Below, one piece after another: positions 1 to 9,590 of a stretch of 64,000 nt of DNA. Under the pieces are notes generated by a model, which was not told where the DNA came from, did no database searches, and saw only the letters and a program-made list of their open reading frames with translations. The first letter of the stretch is position 1. The number at the start of each line of letters is the position of its first letter. Both the position numbers and the translations under genes were made by a program. Source of the DNA: Vreelandella zhaodongensis (GTDB lineage Bacteria > Pseudomonadota > Gammaproteobacteria > Pseudomonadales > Halomonadaceae); contig NZ_JACCDD010000002.1 of NCBI RefSeq assembly GCF_013415115.1, positions 434,001 to 498,000 of the forward strand. Direction: 5' to 3'.

Positions 1-465
1 ACCCAGGGTTTTGCCCCGCGCTTCGTGGGAATTTTTCGCTGATTTCAGCCAGCCGCCTTGGTGGGCGCGAGCATTTTTCTCTGGAATGCCACGTAGCAGC
101 ATAATAGCTTCTGCCAGCACGAGCTCCGCCACAGAGCGGGTATTAGAGTACGGCGCGTTAAACACCGCAATGCCGCGCTTAAGAGCTGCCGTTAAATCAA
201 CTTGGTTCGTTCCGATACAGAAACAGCCAACGCCCACCAGCTTCTCTGCCGCCTCAAATACGCGCTCAGTCAATTGCGTACGCGAGCGAATGCCGATGAA
301 GTGGACATCGCGGATTTTTTCAATCAGCGACGCTTCATCTAGCGATGTCGGCAGGTGCTCGATGTTCTCGTAACCTGCGTTATGAAAATTGTCCACCGCA
401 CTTTGGTGGACGCCCTCGAGCAGCAGGATCTTGATCTTGCTCTTGTCCAGGGACGTTTTGGCCAT
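1..465 (-). CDS. serA: D-3-phosphoglycerate dehydrogenase, N-terminal part (runs off the window)
   Basis: The minus strand read from the ATG at 465 encodes 155 residues of the first enzyme of the phosphorylated serine pathway, which oxidises 3-phosphoglycerate to 3-phosphohydroxypyruvate with NAD. The fragment covers most of the N-terminal substrate-binding lobe. It contains the family stretches IGIRSRTQLT and VGCFCIGTNQVDL, followed by NTRSVAEL, all typical of the long SerA class. The Rossmann domain and the ACT regulatory domain lie beyond base 1 and cannot be judged. The gene is divergent from xseB across 283 bp that must hold both promoters. Identification is strong; completeness is unknown. 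Confidence 0.92.
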   Translation of the reverse strand, partial: MAKTSLDKSKIKILLLEGVHQSAVDNFHNAGYENIEHLPTSLDEASLIEKIRDVHFIGIRSRTQLTERVFEAAEKLVGVGCFCIGTNQVDLTAALKRGIAVFNAPYSNTRSVAELVLAEAIMLLRGIPEKNARAHQGGWLKSAKNSHEARGKTLG

Positions 466-653
466 GGCTGAATCAACCTCTATGGTCGGCGGCATGCGCC
501 GTGTATCGGTTCACGGAAGGCCAATATGGTAGCACAGCACATGCCGTTCTCGGCGTCTTGAGATGATGAAAAGTGTGCGTTTACAAGATGAACGCGGCGC
601 AAGTCGAAGAATTGACCCTGCTTGAGGGCAGACGTCACCCCCTCGCCTCGGTG

Positions 654-659
654 TATACT
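654..659 (+). promoter_or_regulatory. Possible -10 element for the xseB-ispA-dxs operon
   Basis: The serA-xseB gap (466-748) contains a TATACT hexamer at 654-659, about 90 bp before the xseB start. I see no good -35 at 16-18 bp spacing, so this is a weak call. No terminator or riboswitch is apparent in the gap. Confidence 0.3.
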
Positions 660-748
660 GTGCGTTTATCTTTGATAACACGACTGTAGCCACACTCGCC
701 GCCCTTATAGTAGCGTCTGGGCACCAGCAAAACGGTAGGCATTACCCA

Positions 749-1051
749 ATGAGCGACAACATTTCACCTGTACAAGATTTCGCGACAACGGTTTCACAGC
801 TTGAAACCATTGTGGAACGCCTTGAGTCCGGCGAACTCTCATTGGAAAATGCACTGGCGGCTTTTGAGCAGGGCGTGCAGCTGACCCGCGATGCCCAGCA
901 ACGCCTTGATAGTGCTGAGCTGAAAGTACGTGCCTTAAGCGAGGATCAAGACGGCCAGTTGGAGGTCACCTCGTTTGCGAGCAGTTCAGGTATGGCAAAC
1001 GCCCTCGACAACAGCAACGACAGCGACAACGAGGAAACGCCGCCATGGTAA
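749..1051 (+). CDS. xseB: Exodeoxyribonuclease VII small subunit
   Basis: This 100-residue acidic helical protein is the small subunit of exonuclease VII, which degrades single-stranded DNA in complex with XseA. Residues 10-68 carry the family pattern FATTVSQLETIVERLESGEL followed by LENALAAFEQGVQL. The C-terminal 30 residues are a low-complexity Ser/Asp/Asn/Glu-rich tail that makes the protein longer than the usual 80 residues or so. Its stop codon overlaps the start of ispA by 7 bp, so the two are probably translationally coupled in the common xseB-ispA-dxs order. xseA is not in the window. Confidence 0.95.
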   Translation: MSDNISPVQDFATTVSQLETIVERLESGELSLENALAAFEQGVQLTRDAQQRLDSAELKVRALSEDQDGQLEVTSFASSSGMANALDNSNDSDNEETPPW

Positions 1052-1941
1052 CGACTGCTAACGCCTCTCAGCTTGCTACGCTGCGCCAAATAAGCAATGC
1101 CCGAGTGGAAGCCACCCTCACTGCATTGTTTGATACCCGCCCTGCTATTGCACCGCGCCTTGAAGCCGCTATGCATCATGGCCTTCTGGTAGGGGGTAAA
1201 CGTCTGCGTCCATTACTGGTGTATCTTGCCGGTAAAGCGCTAGGTGCGCGGGAAGATGCGTTAGACGCCCCCGCAGCAGCGATTGAGCTGATTCATGCGT
1301 ACTCATTGATTCATGATGACCTGCCTGCCATGGACGACGACGACCTACGGCGCGGGCAGCCTACGGTACATAAGGCGTTTGACGAGGCCACTGCGATTCT
1401 GGCGGGTGATGCTTTACAGGCGTTGGCCTTTGAAGTCTTGGCCAGTAATCCCCACCCACGGCTTGGTAGTATGGTCACTACGTTGGCCGTTGCCTCTGGT
1501 CGAGATGGTATGGTCGCAGGCCAATCACTAGACCTGGCCGCCGTGGGAGGTCATCCGGACGTAGACGCCTTGGCCCATATGCACACCCACAAAACCGGCG
1601 CACTGATTGTGGCTGCCGTACGTTTAGGGGGATTGACCGCTGTCAATGAGGACGACCCCCGGCTAACCGCTTTGATTCGCTACGCCCAGGCCATTGGTCT
1701 AGCCTTCCAGATTCATGACGATATCCTTGATGTGACAGGCGATACCGCCACGCTGGGTAAAATATCCGGCGCTGATGCAGCACGTTTTAAACCGACCTAT
1801 CCCAGTTTACTGGGTCTGTCCGGCGCACAGCGCAAGGCAAATACGCTGATTGAAGAGGCCATTGCCGCTCTCGCCCCACTTGGCGAGCAGGCCGCACCGC
1901 TGGCCGACCTTGCCCGCTACATGATCGAGCGCGACCACTAA
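1045..1941 (+). CDS. ispA: Farnesyl diphosphate synthase (geranyltranstransferase)
   Basis: This 298-residue cytosolic prenyltransferase condenses isopentenyl diphosphate with dimethylallyl and geranyl diphosphate to make farnesyl diphosphate for quinone and undecaprenyl synthesis. The first aspartate-rich motif is DDLPAMDDDD at residues 91-100 and the second is DDILD at 225-229. GKRLRP near residue 51 is the usual substrate-binding segment. Length is normal for the bacterial family. It overlaps xseB by 7 bp and is followed after 31 bp by dxs, which supplies precursors for the same pathway. Confidence 0.96.
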   Translation: MVTTANASQLATLRQISNARVEATLTALFDTRPAIAPRLEAAMHHGLLVGGKRLRPLLVYLAGKALGAREDALDAPAAAIELIHAYSLIHDDLPAMDDDDLRRGQPTVHKAFDEATAILAGDALQALAFEVLASNPHPRLGSMVTTLAVASGRDGMVAGQSLDLAAVGGHPDVDALAHMHTHKTGALIVAAVRLGGLTAVNEDDPRLTALIRYAQAIGLAFQIHDDILDVTGDTATLGKISGADAARFKPTYPSLLGLSGAQRKANTLIEEAIAALAPLGEQAAPLADLARYMIERDH

Positions 1942-1972
1942 ACGATGCCTTTAATAACATACCCATGAAAAC

Positions 1973-3898
1973 ATGCCTATGAAGCTGTTCGACGAGATTC
2001 CCCGCGAGCGGCCAGCGACGCCGCTGCTCGACTCTTTTGATCATCCCGCTGCGCTGCGGGCCATGAATGCTAAACAGCTTGCCCAGCTGGCTGATGAGCT
2101 GCGTGCCTACTTGCTGTATAGCGTTGGCATGACGGGCGGCCACTTCGGCGCAGGCCTGGGTGTGGTCGAGCTTAGCGTCGCGCTGCACCATGTCTTCCAT
2201 ACGCCCAAAGATCGCTTAGTATGGGACGTGGGCCATCAGGCCTACCCGCATAAGATCTTGACCGGACGACGTGATGCGATGCTCAGCATTCGCCAATACG
2301 GCGGCTTGGCCGCCTTCCCGCGTCGCGAAGAATCCGAATACGACACCTTCGGGGTGGGCCACTCCAGTACGTCAATATCGGCCGCCCTGGGCATGGCGTT
2401 GGCTGCCAACGCCCAAAATGACCCGCGCCGGGTATGTGCCATTATTGGCGATGGTGCACTCACCGCGGGCATGGCGTTTGAAGCACTGGCTCATGCAGGC
2501 CACGTGAACGCCAATATGCTGGTGGTACTGAACGACAATGAAATGTCGATCTCCGAGAACGTTGGCGGCATCGCCACCTATCTCGCTCGCGTGCTATCCA
2601 GCAAGCCCTTCCTTAAGATGCGTGAAGAGGGCAAAAAAGTGCTCTCTCATTTACCCGGCGCGCTCGAACTTGCCAAACGCACCGAAGAGCATATGAAAGG
2701 CATGGTGAGCCCTGCCACGCTGTTTGAAGAAATGGGTTTCCACTATATCGGCCCCATTGATGGCCACGACCTGGAAGCGCTGACTGAAACCCTGCGCAAT
2801 CTGCGCGACCAGGACGGCCCACAGTTTCTACATATCAAAACGGTCAAGGGCAAAGGCTTTCTGCCCGCAGAGGCCGACCAGATTGGCTATCACGCCATTA
2901 CCAAGCTAGAAAAGCCTAACGCCACTGCCAATGCGCCGTTGGTGAAACCATCGGCAGCGCCTAAGGTGGCGGCCAAGAAAAAGTACTGCAACGTGTTTGG
3001 CGATTGGCTGTGCGATATGGCCGCCAGCGATTCACGACTGATGGGTATCACCCCTGCCATGGGTGAAGGTTCAGATTTAATTCGCTTTTCCCAGGAATAT
3101 CCAGAGCGCTATTTCGATGTCGCCATTGCCGAGCAGCATTCGGTGACCCTTGCCGCTGGTATGGCCTGTGAAGGCATGAAGCCTGTCGTGGCGATTTACT
3201 CCACGTTCTTACAGCGCGGCTACGACCAGCTTATTCACGATGTGGCTGTCCAGAATTTAGACGTCACGTTTGCGATTGACCGCGCAGGCCTAGTGGGTGA
3301 AGACGGCCCAACCCACCACGGCAGCATGGATTTGTCATTTTTACGCTGCATCCCAGGCATGGTGATTTTAGCCCCTGCTGATGAAGCAGAGTGCCGCGCC
3401 ATGCTAAGCGCCGCCTACCATCACCCAGGCCCTGCTGCCGTTCGCTACCCACGCGGCACCGGTCCTGGCGCAGACATTCCAGCGCACTTAGACGCACTGC
3501 CCATTGGCCAAGCAGACGTGCGACGTGAGAGCACCAGCGAAGACATGCGCATTGCCTTGCTGGCGTTTGGTAGCGTTAACAGCGCCGCTGCTGAAGTGGC
3601 CGAAAAACTTAACGCAACGCACATCAATATGCGCTCTATCAAGCCGTTGGACCGAGAGACCGTCCTCCACGCTGCTGATGAGCATGAGCTGCTGGTTACC
3701 CTGGAAGAGAATGTTATCGCCGGTGGCGCAGGTAGCGCTGTGAACGAGCTGCTCCACGCGGAAGGCGTACAAATCGAAGTGCTTAATTTAGGCCTGCCTG
3801 ACACCTTTGTTGAGCATGGCACCCCCGCCGAACTGCTACGCGACTGCGGGCTGGATGCCGACGGTATAGAGCGCGCCATTCGTGCCCGCCTTCCGTAA
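1973..3898 (+). CDS. dxs: 1-deoxy-D-xylulose-5-phosphate synthase
   Basis: This 641-residue thiamine-diphosphate enzyme makes DXP from pyruvate and glyceraldehyde 3-phosphate, the entry step of the methylerythritol phosphate pathway. H57 lies in the TGGHFGA motif. The ThDP/Mg site runs from GDG at 159-161 to the asparagine-rich loop at 186-199. The second transketolase domain contains [19 protein letters not shown]. An alternative start two codons downstream (MKLFDEIP) is equally possible. It is the last gene of the xseB-ispA-dxs run. Confidence 0.97.
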   Translation: MPMKLFDEIPRERPATPLLDSFDHPAALRAMNAKQLAQLADELRAYLLYSVGMTGGHFGAGLGVVELSVALHHVFHTPKDRLVWDVGHQAYPHKILTGRRDAMLSIRQYGGLAAFPRREESEYDTFGVGHSSTSISAALGMALAANAQNDPRRVCAIIGDGALTAGMAFEALAHAGHVNANMLVVLNDNEMSISENVGGIATYLARVLSSKPFLKMREEGKKVLSHLPGALELAKRTEEHMKGMVSPATLFEEMGFHYIGPIDGHDLEALTETLRNLRDQDGPQFLHIKTVKGKGFLPAEADQIGYHAITKLEKPNATANAPLVKPSAAPKVAAKKKYCNVFGDWLCDMAASDSRLMGITPAMGEGSDLIRFSQEYPERYFDVAIAEQHSVTLAAGMACEGMKPVVAIYSTFLQRGYDQLIHDVAVQNLDVTFAIDRAGLVGEDGPTHHGSMDLSFLRCIPGMVILAPADEAECRAMLSAAYHHPGPAAVRYPRGTGPGADIPAHLDALPIGQADVRRESTSEDMRIALLAFGSVNSAAAEVAEKLNATHINMRSIKPLDRETVLHAADEHELLVTLEENVIAGGAGSAVNELLHAEGVQIEVLNLGLPDTFVEHGTPAELLRDCGLDADGIERAIRARLP

Positions 3899-3926
3899 TT
3901 TTTACTTTTAGACCGTTGAGAGTGCC

Positions 3927-4688
3927 ATGCTATTTCTGATTATTCTGTTTGCCCTGATTGGCCTAGCCATTGGCGGCTCCTGGGGCTTGCTAGCGGGGGG
4001 CGTTTTGGGCTGGTGGTTGGGGCGGCGTATTAAACGTCGCTTAAACATCGCCCGAATGCGCATCCAAGAAGGCTTTTTGGAATCGATTTTTTCGGTGATG
4101 GGCTGCCTGTGCCAAGCCGACGGCAAGGTCACCGATGGCGAACTGAGCTTGGCCGAAAAACTGTTCGACCAAATGCACCTGCAAGGCGAGCAGCGTGCCA
4201 GAGCACGGGCCGCCTTTGAGCGTGGACGCGCCGACGATTTCAATCTGGATGCAGAGTTGGCTGCCGTTAACCGCCTGACCCAGCGCCAGCCGATATTACG
4301 CCAAGTATTTTTACAGGTTCAGTTAACCGCTATCGCGGCCGACGGCGTGCTTCACCCAGCAGAGCACGAGATGATTCTGCGCGTGGCCCGCGGCGTAGGC
4401 TGTAGTGAAGCGGAAGTTCAACAGATAGAAGCCATGCTTCACGGTGCCGCCGCGAATTCACAAGGGTCCAGTGCAGAGGCCCTTAAAGATGCTTATCAAG
4501 TACTAGGGGTCAGTGAAGAGGCCAGCGACGCCGACATTAAAAAGGCGTATCGCCGTCTGATGAGCCAAAACCATCCAGATAAACTGGCTGGCAAGGGGCT
4601 ACCCGATAGCATGCGCGAAGTGGCTCAAGCGCGCACCAGCGAAATTGGCAACGCCTACGAGCGCATCCGCAGCGCACGGGACCAGTAG
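3927..4688 (+). CDS. djlA: Membrane-anchored DnaJ-like co-chaperone DjlA
   Basis: The 253-residue protein has the three-part DjlA layout. Residues 1-30 form one glycine-rich membrane segment, residues 45-170 form a TerB-like helical domain, and residues 187-253 form a C-terminal J domain with the HPD motif at 216-218. DjlA proteins anchor at the inner membrane and stimulate DnaK; in E. coli overproduction affects envelope stress signalling. It follows dxs after 28 bp and may be co-transcribed with it. The short basic stretch after the membrane segment (GRRIKRR) fits a cytoplasmic orientation of the J domain. Confidence 0.93.
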   Translation: MLFLIILFALIGLAIGGSWGLLAGGVLGWWLGRRIKRRLNIARMRIQEGFLESIFSVMGCLCQADGKVTDGELSLAEKLFDQMHLQGEQRARARAAFERGRADDFNLDAELAAVNRLTQRQPILRQVFLQVQLTAIAADGVLHPAEHEMILRVARGVGCSEAEVQQIEAMLHGAAANSQGSSAEALKDAYQVLGVSEEASDADIKKAYRRLMSQNHPDKLAGKGLPDSMREVAQARTSEIGNAYERIRSARDQ

Positions 4689-4782
4689 CGCGTGACAGCC
4701 ATCCAGGCACTCGCTACAGTAGATGCTTAACTATAAAAGCTCGTTTATAAAAAGCTTATCTACACTGCCATGGAGCCGATGA

Positions 4783-5406
4783 ATGATCACGCACTATAGC
4801 TTTCCTAATTCTCGTTCGGTGCGGGTTGCCTGGACACTTGAAGAGCTTGGTCTGGAATACCGCTGCCAGCATGTAGCGCTGGATAAAGGCGAGGGACAAA
4901 CCGCTGAACACCTAGCCCGTCATCCAGATGGCAAGGTGCCGGTTATTGAAGATGGCGAGCTAACGCTGTTTGAATCGGCACCTATCTGCCGTTATCTAGC
5001 CGAGCAATACGGTGATGGCAGCCTTCTTCCAGAAAGTGCCGCTGAACGAGCGCAAGTCGACCAGTGGCTAAGCTTTATCGTCACCGAAATCGAGCAACCG
5101 CTTTGGCTACAGGCCAAGCATAAATTTGCACTCCCTCAAGAACGGCGTGTACCGACCATTCTGCCTACCGCTGCGTGGGAATTTCAACGCGCGCTGCAAG
5201 CGCTGGAACGTCGCTACCATGGTCAGGAAACGTTGGTCGGCGATACCTTCACCCTGGCAGATATCTTCTTTACCCACACCCTGATGTGGGCGGCCAGTAT
5301 GAAGCACCGCTTACCTGAATCCCTGGTTGCCTACAGCAAACGACATGCGGGTCGCCCAGCACTGGCGCGCGCGGCAGAGAAAGAGCAGGCAGCCACTAAG
5401 GGTTAA
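4783..5406 (+). CDS. Glutathione S-transferase family protein
   Basis: This 207-residue protein has a thioredoxin-fold N-terminal domain (1-80) and an all-helical C-terminal domain. The start MITHYSFPNSRSVRVAWTLE and the glutathione-binding segments KVPVIED and FESAPICRYLAEQYG are typical of bacterial GSTs. The substrate cannot be read from the sequence. An AT-rich stretch at 4730-4765 upstream could hold its promoter. It converges on ribA with a 24-bp gap that contains no clear terminator. Confidence 0.9.
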   Translation: MITHYSFPNSRSVRVAWTLEELGLEYRCQHVALDKGEGQTAEHLARHPDGKVPVIEDGELTLFESAPICRYLAEQYGDGSLLPESAAERAQVDQWLSFIVTEIEQPLWLQAKHKFALPQERRVPTILPTAAWEFQRALQALERRYHGQETLVGDTFTLADIFFTHTLMWAASMKHRLPESLVAYSKRHAGRPALARAAEKEQAATKG

Positions 5407-5430
5407 CGCTGCTTGTGATGGCCTTGGAGA

Positions 5431-6066
5431 TTACTCCTTACGCTCAATATCGACGTCGCTGGCATGCTTGAAATCGTCTAAGGCCATCATGTGCCCCAGC
5501 TTGCCAGCTTTGGTTGAGAGGTAGTGTTCGTTGTGTGGGTTCAACCCCGTGGTGATCGGCAGGCGCTCTGCCACATTCACCCCATCGCGGGTCAAGGCAT
5601 CCACCTTGCGCGGGTTATTGGTCATCAGTTTTAATGCCGTGATACCCAGGTGGTTGAGCATCGGCACACACAGGTCATAGCGGCGCATGTCGGCACCAAA
5701 GCCGAGCTGTTCGTTCGCCTCGACCGTATCGGCACCTTGGTCTTGCAGATGATAAGCGCGGATTTTATTCAGCAGCCCAATACCACGCCCTTCCTGGCGT
5801 AGGTAAAGCAGTACGCCACGCCCCTCTTCAGCAATACGCTTTAGCGCTTCTTGCAGCTGATAACCACAGTCACAGCGCATTGAGAACAGTGCATCGCCGG
5901 TTAGGCACTCTGAGTGCACGCGTCCCAATACGGGCTCGCCGCCGCTCACATCACCTAGCGTTAAGGCGATATGGTCTTTACCCGTGGCTTCGTCTTCGAA
6001 ACCGTGCATGGTGAATGTGGCCCAAGGAGTGGGCAGCCGGGAAGCGGCAATGAAGCGAATGGTCAC
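5431..6066 (-). CDS. ribA: GTP cyclohydrolase II
   Basis: This 211-residue enzyme opens GTP to 2,5-diamino-6-ribosylamino-4-pyrimidinone 5'-phosphate, the first step of riboflavin synthesis. The zinc ligands C54, C65 and C67 sit in [18 protein letters not shown], in the same positions as in E. coli Rib[20 protein letters not shown] is the active-site region. It is a stand-alone enzyme, not a RibBA fusion. No other rib genes are nearby. The 5' gap to hemE (6067-6287) must hold two divergent promoters, and I see no FMN-riboswitch-like structure there. Confidence 0.96.
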   Translation of the reverse strand: MTIRFIAASRLPTPWATFTMHGFEDEATGKDHIALTLGDVSGGEPVLGRVHSECLTGDALFSMRCDCGYQLQEALKRIAEEGRGVLLYLRQEGRGIGLLNKIRAYHLQDQGADTVEANEQLGFGADMRRYDLCVPMLNHLGITALKLMTNNPRKVDALTRDGVNVAERLPITTGLNPHNEHYLSTKAGKLGHMMALDDFKHASDVDIERKE

Positions 6067-6287
6067 AGGTTACCTCGTTGATTAACCAAACCAGCTAACC
6101 ACACCGGTGTTGGCAAAATAAGCAGTTAGTTTACCAGGAAGCGGCGGCGGCCTCACGGTATGAGCAGGGTGCGACGATTTCCCCCACCAAGGGAGCCTCT
6201 ACGCCCCCCTATCTTTACGTACAATTCCTATCTTCAAGTACAATGACTCCCTTACAATGCGGGCAAATTTCTCAAGAGCAAGTGTTT

Positions 6288-7400
6288 ATGACCACCACAC
6301 CTTTGCAAAATGATCGTTTTCTTCGCGCGCTGGCTCGCCAGCCCGTTGACCGCACTCCGGTGTGGATGATGCGCCAAGCGGGTCGCTACCTGCCAGAATA
6401 TCGCGCCAGCCGCGCCGATGCTGGCAGCTTCATGGATCTATGCCGCAACCATGACCTGGCCTGTGAAGTCACCCTGCAGCCCCTTGAGCGCTACCCGCTC
6501 GACGCCGCCATCCTGTTTTCGGATATTCTGACGATTCCCGACGCCATGGGCTTGGGGCTCTATTTCGAAACTGGCGAAGGCCCGAAATTCAGAAAAACGG
6601 TGCGCACCCCGGAAGAGGTTGCGGCGTTAACGGTGCCCAACGCCGAGCGCGATCTCGATTATGTGATGCGCGCGGTATCGACCATTCGTCGTGAATTGAA
6701 CGGTCGCATGCCATTGATTGGCTTTTCGGGCAGCCCCTGGACGCTGGCTACCTACATGGTGGAAGGCGGCTCAAGCAAGGACTTCCGCCACCTGAAAACC
6801 ATGCTTTACGATACGCCAGACACCATGCACCAGTTGCTGGATACCCTGGCACAGTCGGTCACTGACTACCTGAACGCGCAAATTCGCGCAGGCGCTCAGG
6901 CGGTACAGATTTTTGATACCTGGGGCGGCGCACTCTCCACCCCCGCCTACCTGGAATTCTCGCTGCGCTACATGGAGCAAATTGTCTCCGGCCTGATTCG
7001 TGAGCACGATGGCCGCCACGTGCCGGTCATTCTGTTTACCAAGAATGGCGGCCAATGGCTGGAACATATCGCCTGCGCCGGTGCCGACGCGTTGGGAATC
7101 GACTGGTCTACCGAGCTTTCCGATGCCCGCGCACGGGTAGGCCATAAAGTGGCATTGCAGGGCAACCTCGACCCCAACGTACTGTTCGCCCGGCCTTCTG
7201 CCATTCGCGCGGAAGTTGCCCGCGTGCTGGAAAGCTACGGCCACGGCCCTGGTCATGTATTCAACCTTGGGCACGGCATTAGCCAGTTTACCAACCCTGA
7301 TAACGTCACCGCCTTTATGGAGGCGTTGCACGATTTAAGCCCGCAGTATCATCAAGGCATTCCTACTCAAACGAACGCCACGCGCCCAGGAGCCAACTAA
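6288..7400 (+). CDS. hemE: Uroporphyrinogen decarboxylase
   Basis: This 370-residue enzyme removes four carboxyl groups from uroporphyrinogen III to give coproporphyrinogen III in haem synthesis. The N-terminal signature [14 protein letters not shown] and the segment [17 protein letters not shown] are diagnostic. I chose the ATG at 6288 because homology begins there ([19 protein letters not shown]); an in-frame ATG at 6243 would add 15 residues with no family support. The C-terminus has about 15 residues beyond the family core. The stop codon overlaps the speE start (TAATG). Confidence 0.95.
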   Translation: MTTTPLQNDRFLRALARQPVDRTPVWMMRQAGRYLPEYRASRADAGSFMDLCRNHDLACEVTLQPLERYPLDAAILFSDILTIPDAMGLGLYFETGEGPKFRKTVRTPEEVAALTVPNAERDLDYVMRAVSTIRRELNGRMPLIGFSGSPWTLATYMVEGGSSKDFRHLKTMLYDTPDTMHQLLDTLAQSVTDYLNAQIRAGAQAVQIFDTWGGALSTPAYLEFSLRYMEQIVSGLIREHDGRHVPVILFTKNGGQWLEHIACAGADALGIDWSTELSDARARVGHKVALQGNLDPNVLFARPSAIRAEVARVLESYGHGPGHVFNLGHGISQFTNPDNVTAFMEALHDLSPQYHQGIPTQTNATRPGAN

Positions 7401-8260
7401 TGAGCGATTTACGCGACGACCAGTGGTTTACCGAAGTATTTGATAGCCACGGCAGCGCTTTCTCGCTGAAAGTCACCGAAAAGTTGCTGGATGTACAAAG
7501 CCCCTATCAGCACCTGGAAGTGTATAACACGGAAACCTTCGGCAACCTGATGGTGCTAGATGGCTGCGTGATGCTGACTGATCGCGACAACTTTCTCTAT
7601 CACGAAATGATTGCTCACCCAGCGCTGTTCACCCACCAAGACCCCAAGCGGGTAGTGATTATTGGTGGCGGTGACTGCGGCACCCTAAAAGAAGTGCTGC
7701 GCCACCCTGGCGTTGAAAAAGTGACCCAAATCGATATCGATGAAGAAGTCACCAAAGCCGCCGAGCGTTTCTTCCCGGCGCTAGTAGAAGCCAACGGTGA
7801 CCCACGTGCCGAGCTGTTGTTTGCCGATGGTGTGAAGTGGGTAGACGATGCTGCTGATGAGAGCATCGATGTGCTGATCATCGACTCTACCGACCCCGTC
7901 GGCCCTGCCGAAGGTCTGTTTAAAACCGACTTTCTGAAGCGCTGTCACCGTATTCTAAAAAGTGGCGGCGTGATGGTTCAGCAGAGCGAATCACCGCTGT
8001 ACCACAGCGGCTCTATTATTCGCGAGTTGCGCAACGACATGCGTGAAGCGGGCTTTGATAGCGTGGCCACACTGCCCTTCCCACAGCCGGTGTATCCGTC
8101 TGGCTGGTGGAGTGTCACGCTGGCCGGTAAAGCGACCAGCGTTGAAAGCTTCCGCGAACAGGCTGCCGCTGAGCACGAAATGCCGCTACAGTACTACACA
8201 GGTGATGCTCACCGTGGTGCGCTATCGCTGCCGCCTTTTATGCGTAAAGCCTTCGCATAA
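7400..8260 (+). CDS. speE: Polyamine aminopropyltransferase (spermidine synthase)
   Basis: This 286-residue protein transfers an aminopropyl group from decarboxylated S-adenosylmethionine to putrescine. Visible motifs are the nucleoside-binding loop IIGGGDCGTLKEVLRH and the catalytic aspartate region IDSTDPVGPAEGLF. The hydrophobic C-terminal half of the binding site (YPSGWWSVTLAGK) is also present. Translation is coupled to hemE by a 1-bp overlap. No speD gene is nearby, so the decarboxylated SAM source is elsewhere. A good terminator follows. Confidence 0.95.
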   Translation: MSDLRDDQWFTEVFDSHGSAFSLKVTEKLLDVQSPYQHLEVYNTETFGNLMVLDGCVMLTDRDNFLYHEMIAHPALFTHQDPKRVVIIGGGDCGTLKEVLRHPGVEKVTQIDIDEEVTKAAERFFPALVEANGDPRAELLFADGVKWVDDAADESIDVLIIDSTDPVGPAEGLFKTDFLKRCHRILKSGGVMVQQSESPLYHSGSIIRELRNDMREAGFDSVATLPFPQPVYPSGWWSVTLAGKATSVESFREQAAAEHEMPLQYYTGDAHRGALSLPPFMRKAFA

Positions 8261-8283
8261 ACCTGCGACTGCGTATAGCCAAC

Positions 8284-8310
8284 AAGGCCGAGCATTGCTC
8301 GGCCTTTTTT
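8284..8310 (+). terminator. Rho-independent terminator after hemE-speE
   Basis: AAGGCCGAGC and GCTCGGCCTT form a perfect 10-bp stem with a 3-base loop, followed directly by a T run. It separates the haem/polyamine pair from the amino-acid transporter locus. Confidence 0.9.
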
Positions 8311-8353
8311 ATGTGCTTACGTTTACTTGCCCTTTCACGTTAAGGAATAACAA

Positions 8354-9364
8354 ATGAAAACCGTTCGTTGGTTGGGAGTAGGAATCGGTATATTGGTACC
8401 GACGGTAGCGATGGCCAGCACGCTGGAAACCGTTAAAGAGCGCGATAGCGTGCGCTGTGGCGTTAACGCTGCCCAGCCAGGCTTTTCGTCATTAGATGAC
8501 GACGACCAATACCGAGGCCTGGACACCGATGTATGCCGTGCCATTGCCGCTGCGGCGCTTGGCGACGCGACAAAAGTGGATTTCGTACCACTCGACTCGG
8601 TAGAGCGTTTCACCGCTTTACAGTCTGGCGAAGTTGATGTTCTATCGCGCACCACGACCTGGACCTCAAGCCGTGACACGACGATGGGAATGAACTTTAC
8701 CGGCGTCAGCTATTACGATGGCCAAGCCTTTATGGTGGCCAGTGATCTAGGCGTACAAAGCGCCAAAGAGCTCGATGGCGCAGCGGTATGCACCCAGTCA
8801 GGCACCACCAGCGAGCTCAACCTTTCAGACTACTTCCGCATCAACGGGATGACCTATGATCCTGTGGTGTTCGACGCTCCCGAACAGTCCATCGCTGGCT
8901 TTGAAGCAGGTCGCTGCGATGTTTTAAGTTCCGATGCGTCTCAGTTGTACGCTCAGCGCATGCAACTGGCAGACCCCAGTATGGCGCTGGTGTTGCCCGA
9001 AATCATTTCCAAAGAGCCGCTTGGGCCCGCCGTTCGTCAGGGTGACGACCAGTGGTTCAATCTTGTGAAGTGGTCGCTGTTTGCCATGCTCAATGCGGAA
9101 GAGCTGGGCATCACCCAAGCTAACGTTGACGAACAACTTAGTTCTGAAAATCCTGATGTCATGCGTCTACTCGGACAAGACGGCCATTTTGGCGAAGCGA
9201 TGGGCGTCAACGTTGACTGGGCGTATCAAATTGTCAAACAGGTGGGCAACTATGCCGACATCTACGACCGAAACGTCGGTGCAGACTCTGATTTCAACAT
9301 TGCCCGAGGCTTAAACGCCCTATGGAGTGATGGCGGTATTCAGTACGCACCACCAATTCGCTAA
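8354..9364 (+). CDS. Amino-acid ABC transporter periplasmic binding protein (first of two paralogues)
   Basis: This 336-residue periplasmic binding protein has a signal peptide that probably ends near AMAS at residues 20-23. The mature protein follows the AapJ/BztA pattern for general L-amino-acid binding: VERFTALQSGEVDVLSRTTT, a YYDGQAFMV segment, and a C-terminus ending in QYAPPIR. It is clearly homologous along its whole length to the protein encoded at 9591-10616. It has its own terminator at 9393-9445, so it is probably monocistronic. It may extend the substrate range of the shared permease; that is inference. Confidence 0.9.
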   Translation: MKTVRWLGVGIGILVPTVAMASTLETVKERDSVRCGVNAAQPGFSSLDDDDQYRGLDTDVCRAIAAAALGDATKVDFVPLDSVERFTALQSGEVDVLSRTTTWTSSRDTTMGMNFTGVSYYDGQAFMVASDLGVQSAKELDGAAVCTQSGTTSELNLSDYFRINGMTYDPVVFDAPEQSIAGFEAGRCDVLSSDASQLYAQRMQLADPSMALVLPEIISKEPLGPAVRQGDDQWFNLVKWSLFAMLNAEELGITQANVDEQLSSENPDVMRLLGQDGHFGEAMGVNVDWAYQIVKQVGNYADIYDRNVGADSDFNIARGLNALWSDGGIQYAPPIR

Positions 9365-9392
9365 CGCTAGATAAGTGAAACAAGCGGCGAAC

Positions 9393-9445
9393 TTAGCGGC
9401 TACGCACCAAAACAGGGCATCCGGTAGCCGCTAATGTTCTTTTTT
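9393..9445 (+). terminator. Rho-independent terminator after the first binding-protein gene
   Basis: TTAGCGGCTAC (9393-9403) pairs with GTAGCCGCTAA (9424-9434) over 11 bp with a 20-base loop. A T run follows at 9440-9445. It isolates the first binding-protein gene from the operon downstream. Confidence 0.85.
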
Positions 9446-9513
9446 GCACCCATTCTTTCGTATAAGTCGCTCATTTTGCGTTGAAAAGCGCTGAATATGC
9501 AGACATATCCTTT

Positions 9514-9530
9514 CTGGCATCTTCCTTGCT
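9514..9530 (+). promoter_or_regulatory. Sigma-54 (RpoN) promoter upstream of aapJ
   Basis: CTGGCAT-CTTCC-TTGCT matches the -24/-12 consensus TGGCAC-N5-TTGC at 9 of 10 core bases, with the required GG and GC dinucleotides exactly 10 bases apart. Transcription would start near 9541, about 50 bp before the aapJ start. This fits nitrogen-regulated (NtrC-type) amino-acid uptake. A GCACCA half-site-like sequence lies about 110 bp upstream, but I see no convincing full NtrC site. Confidence 0.7.
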
Positions 9531-9590
9531 AGCTTTTAGTGTCATGCATCTGCATGCATAACGACATTAAATATAGGAAGGGGAACTACA

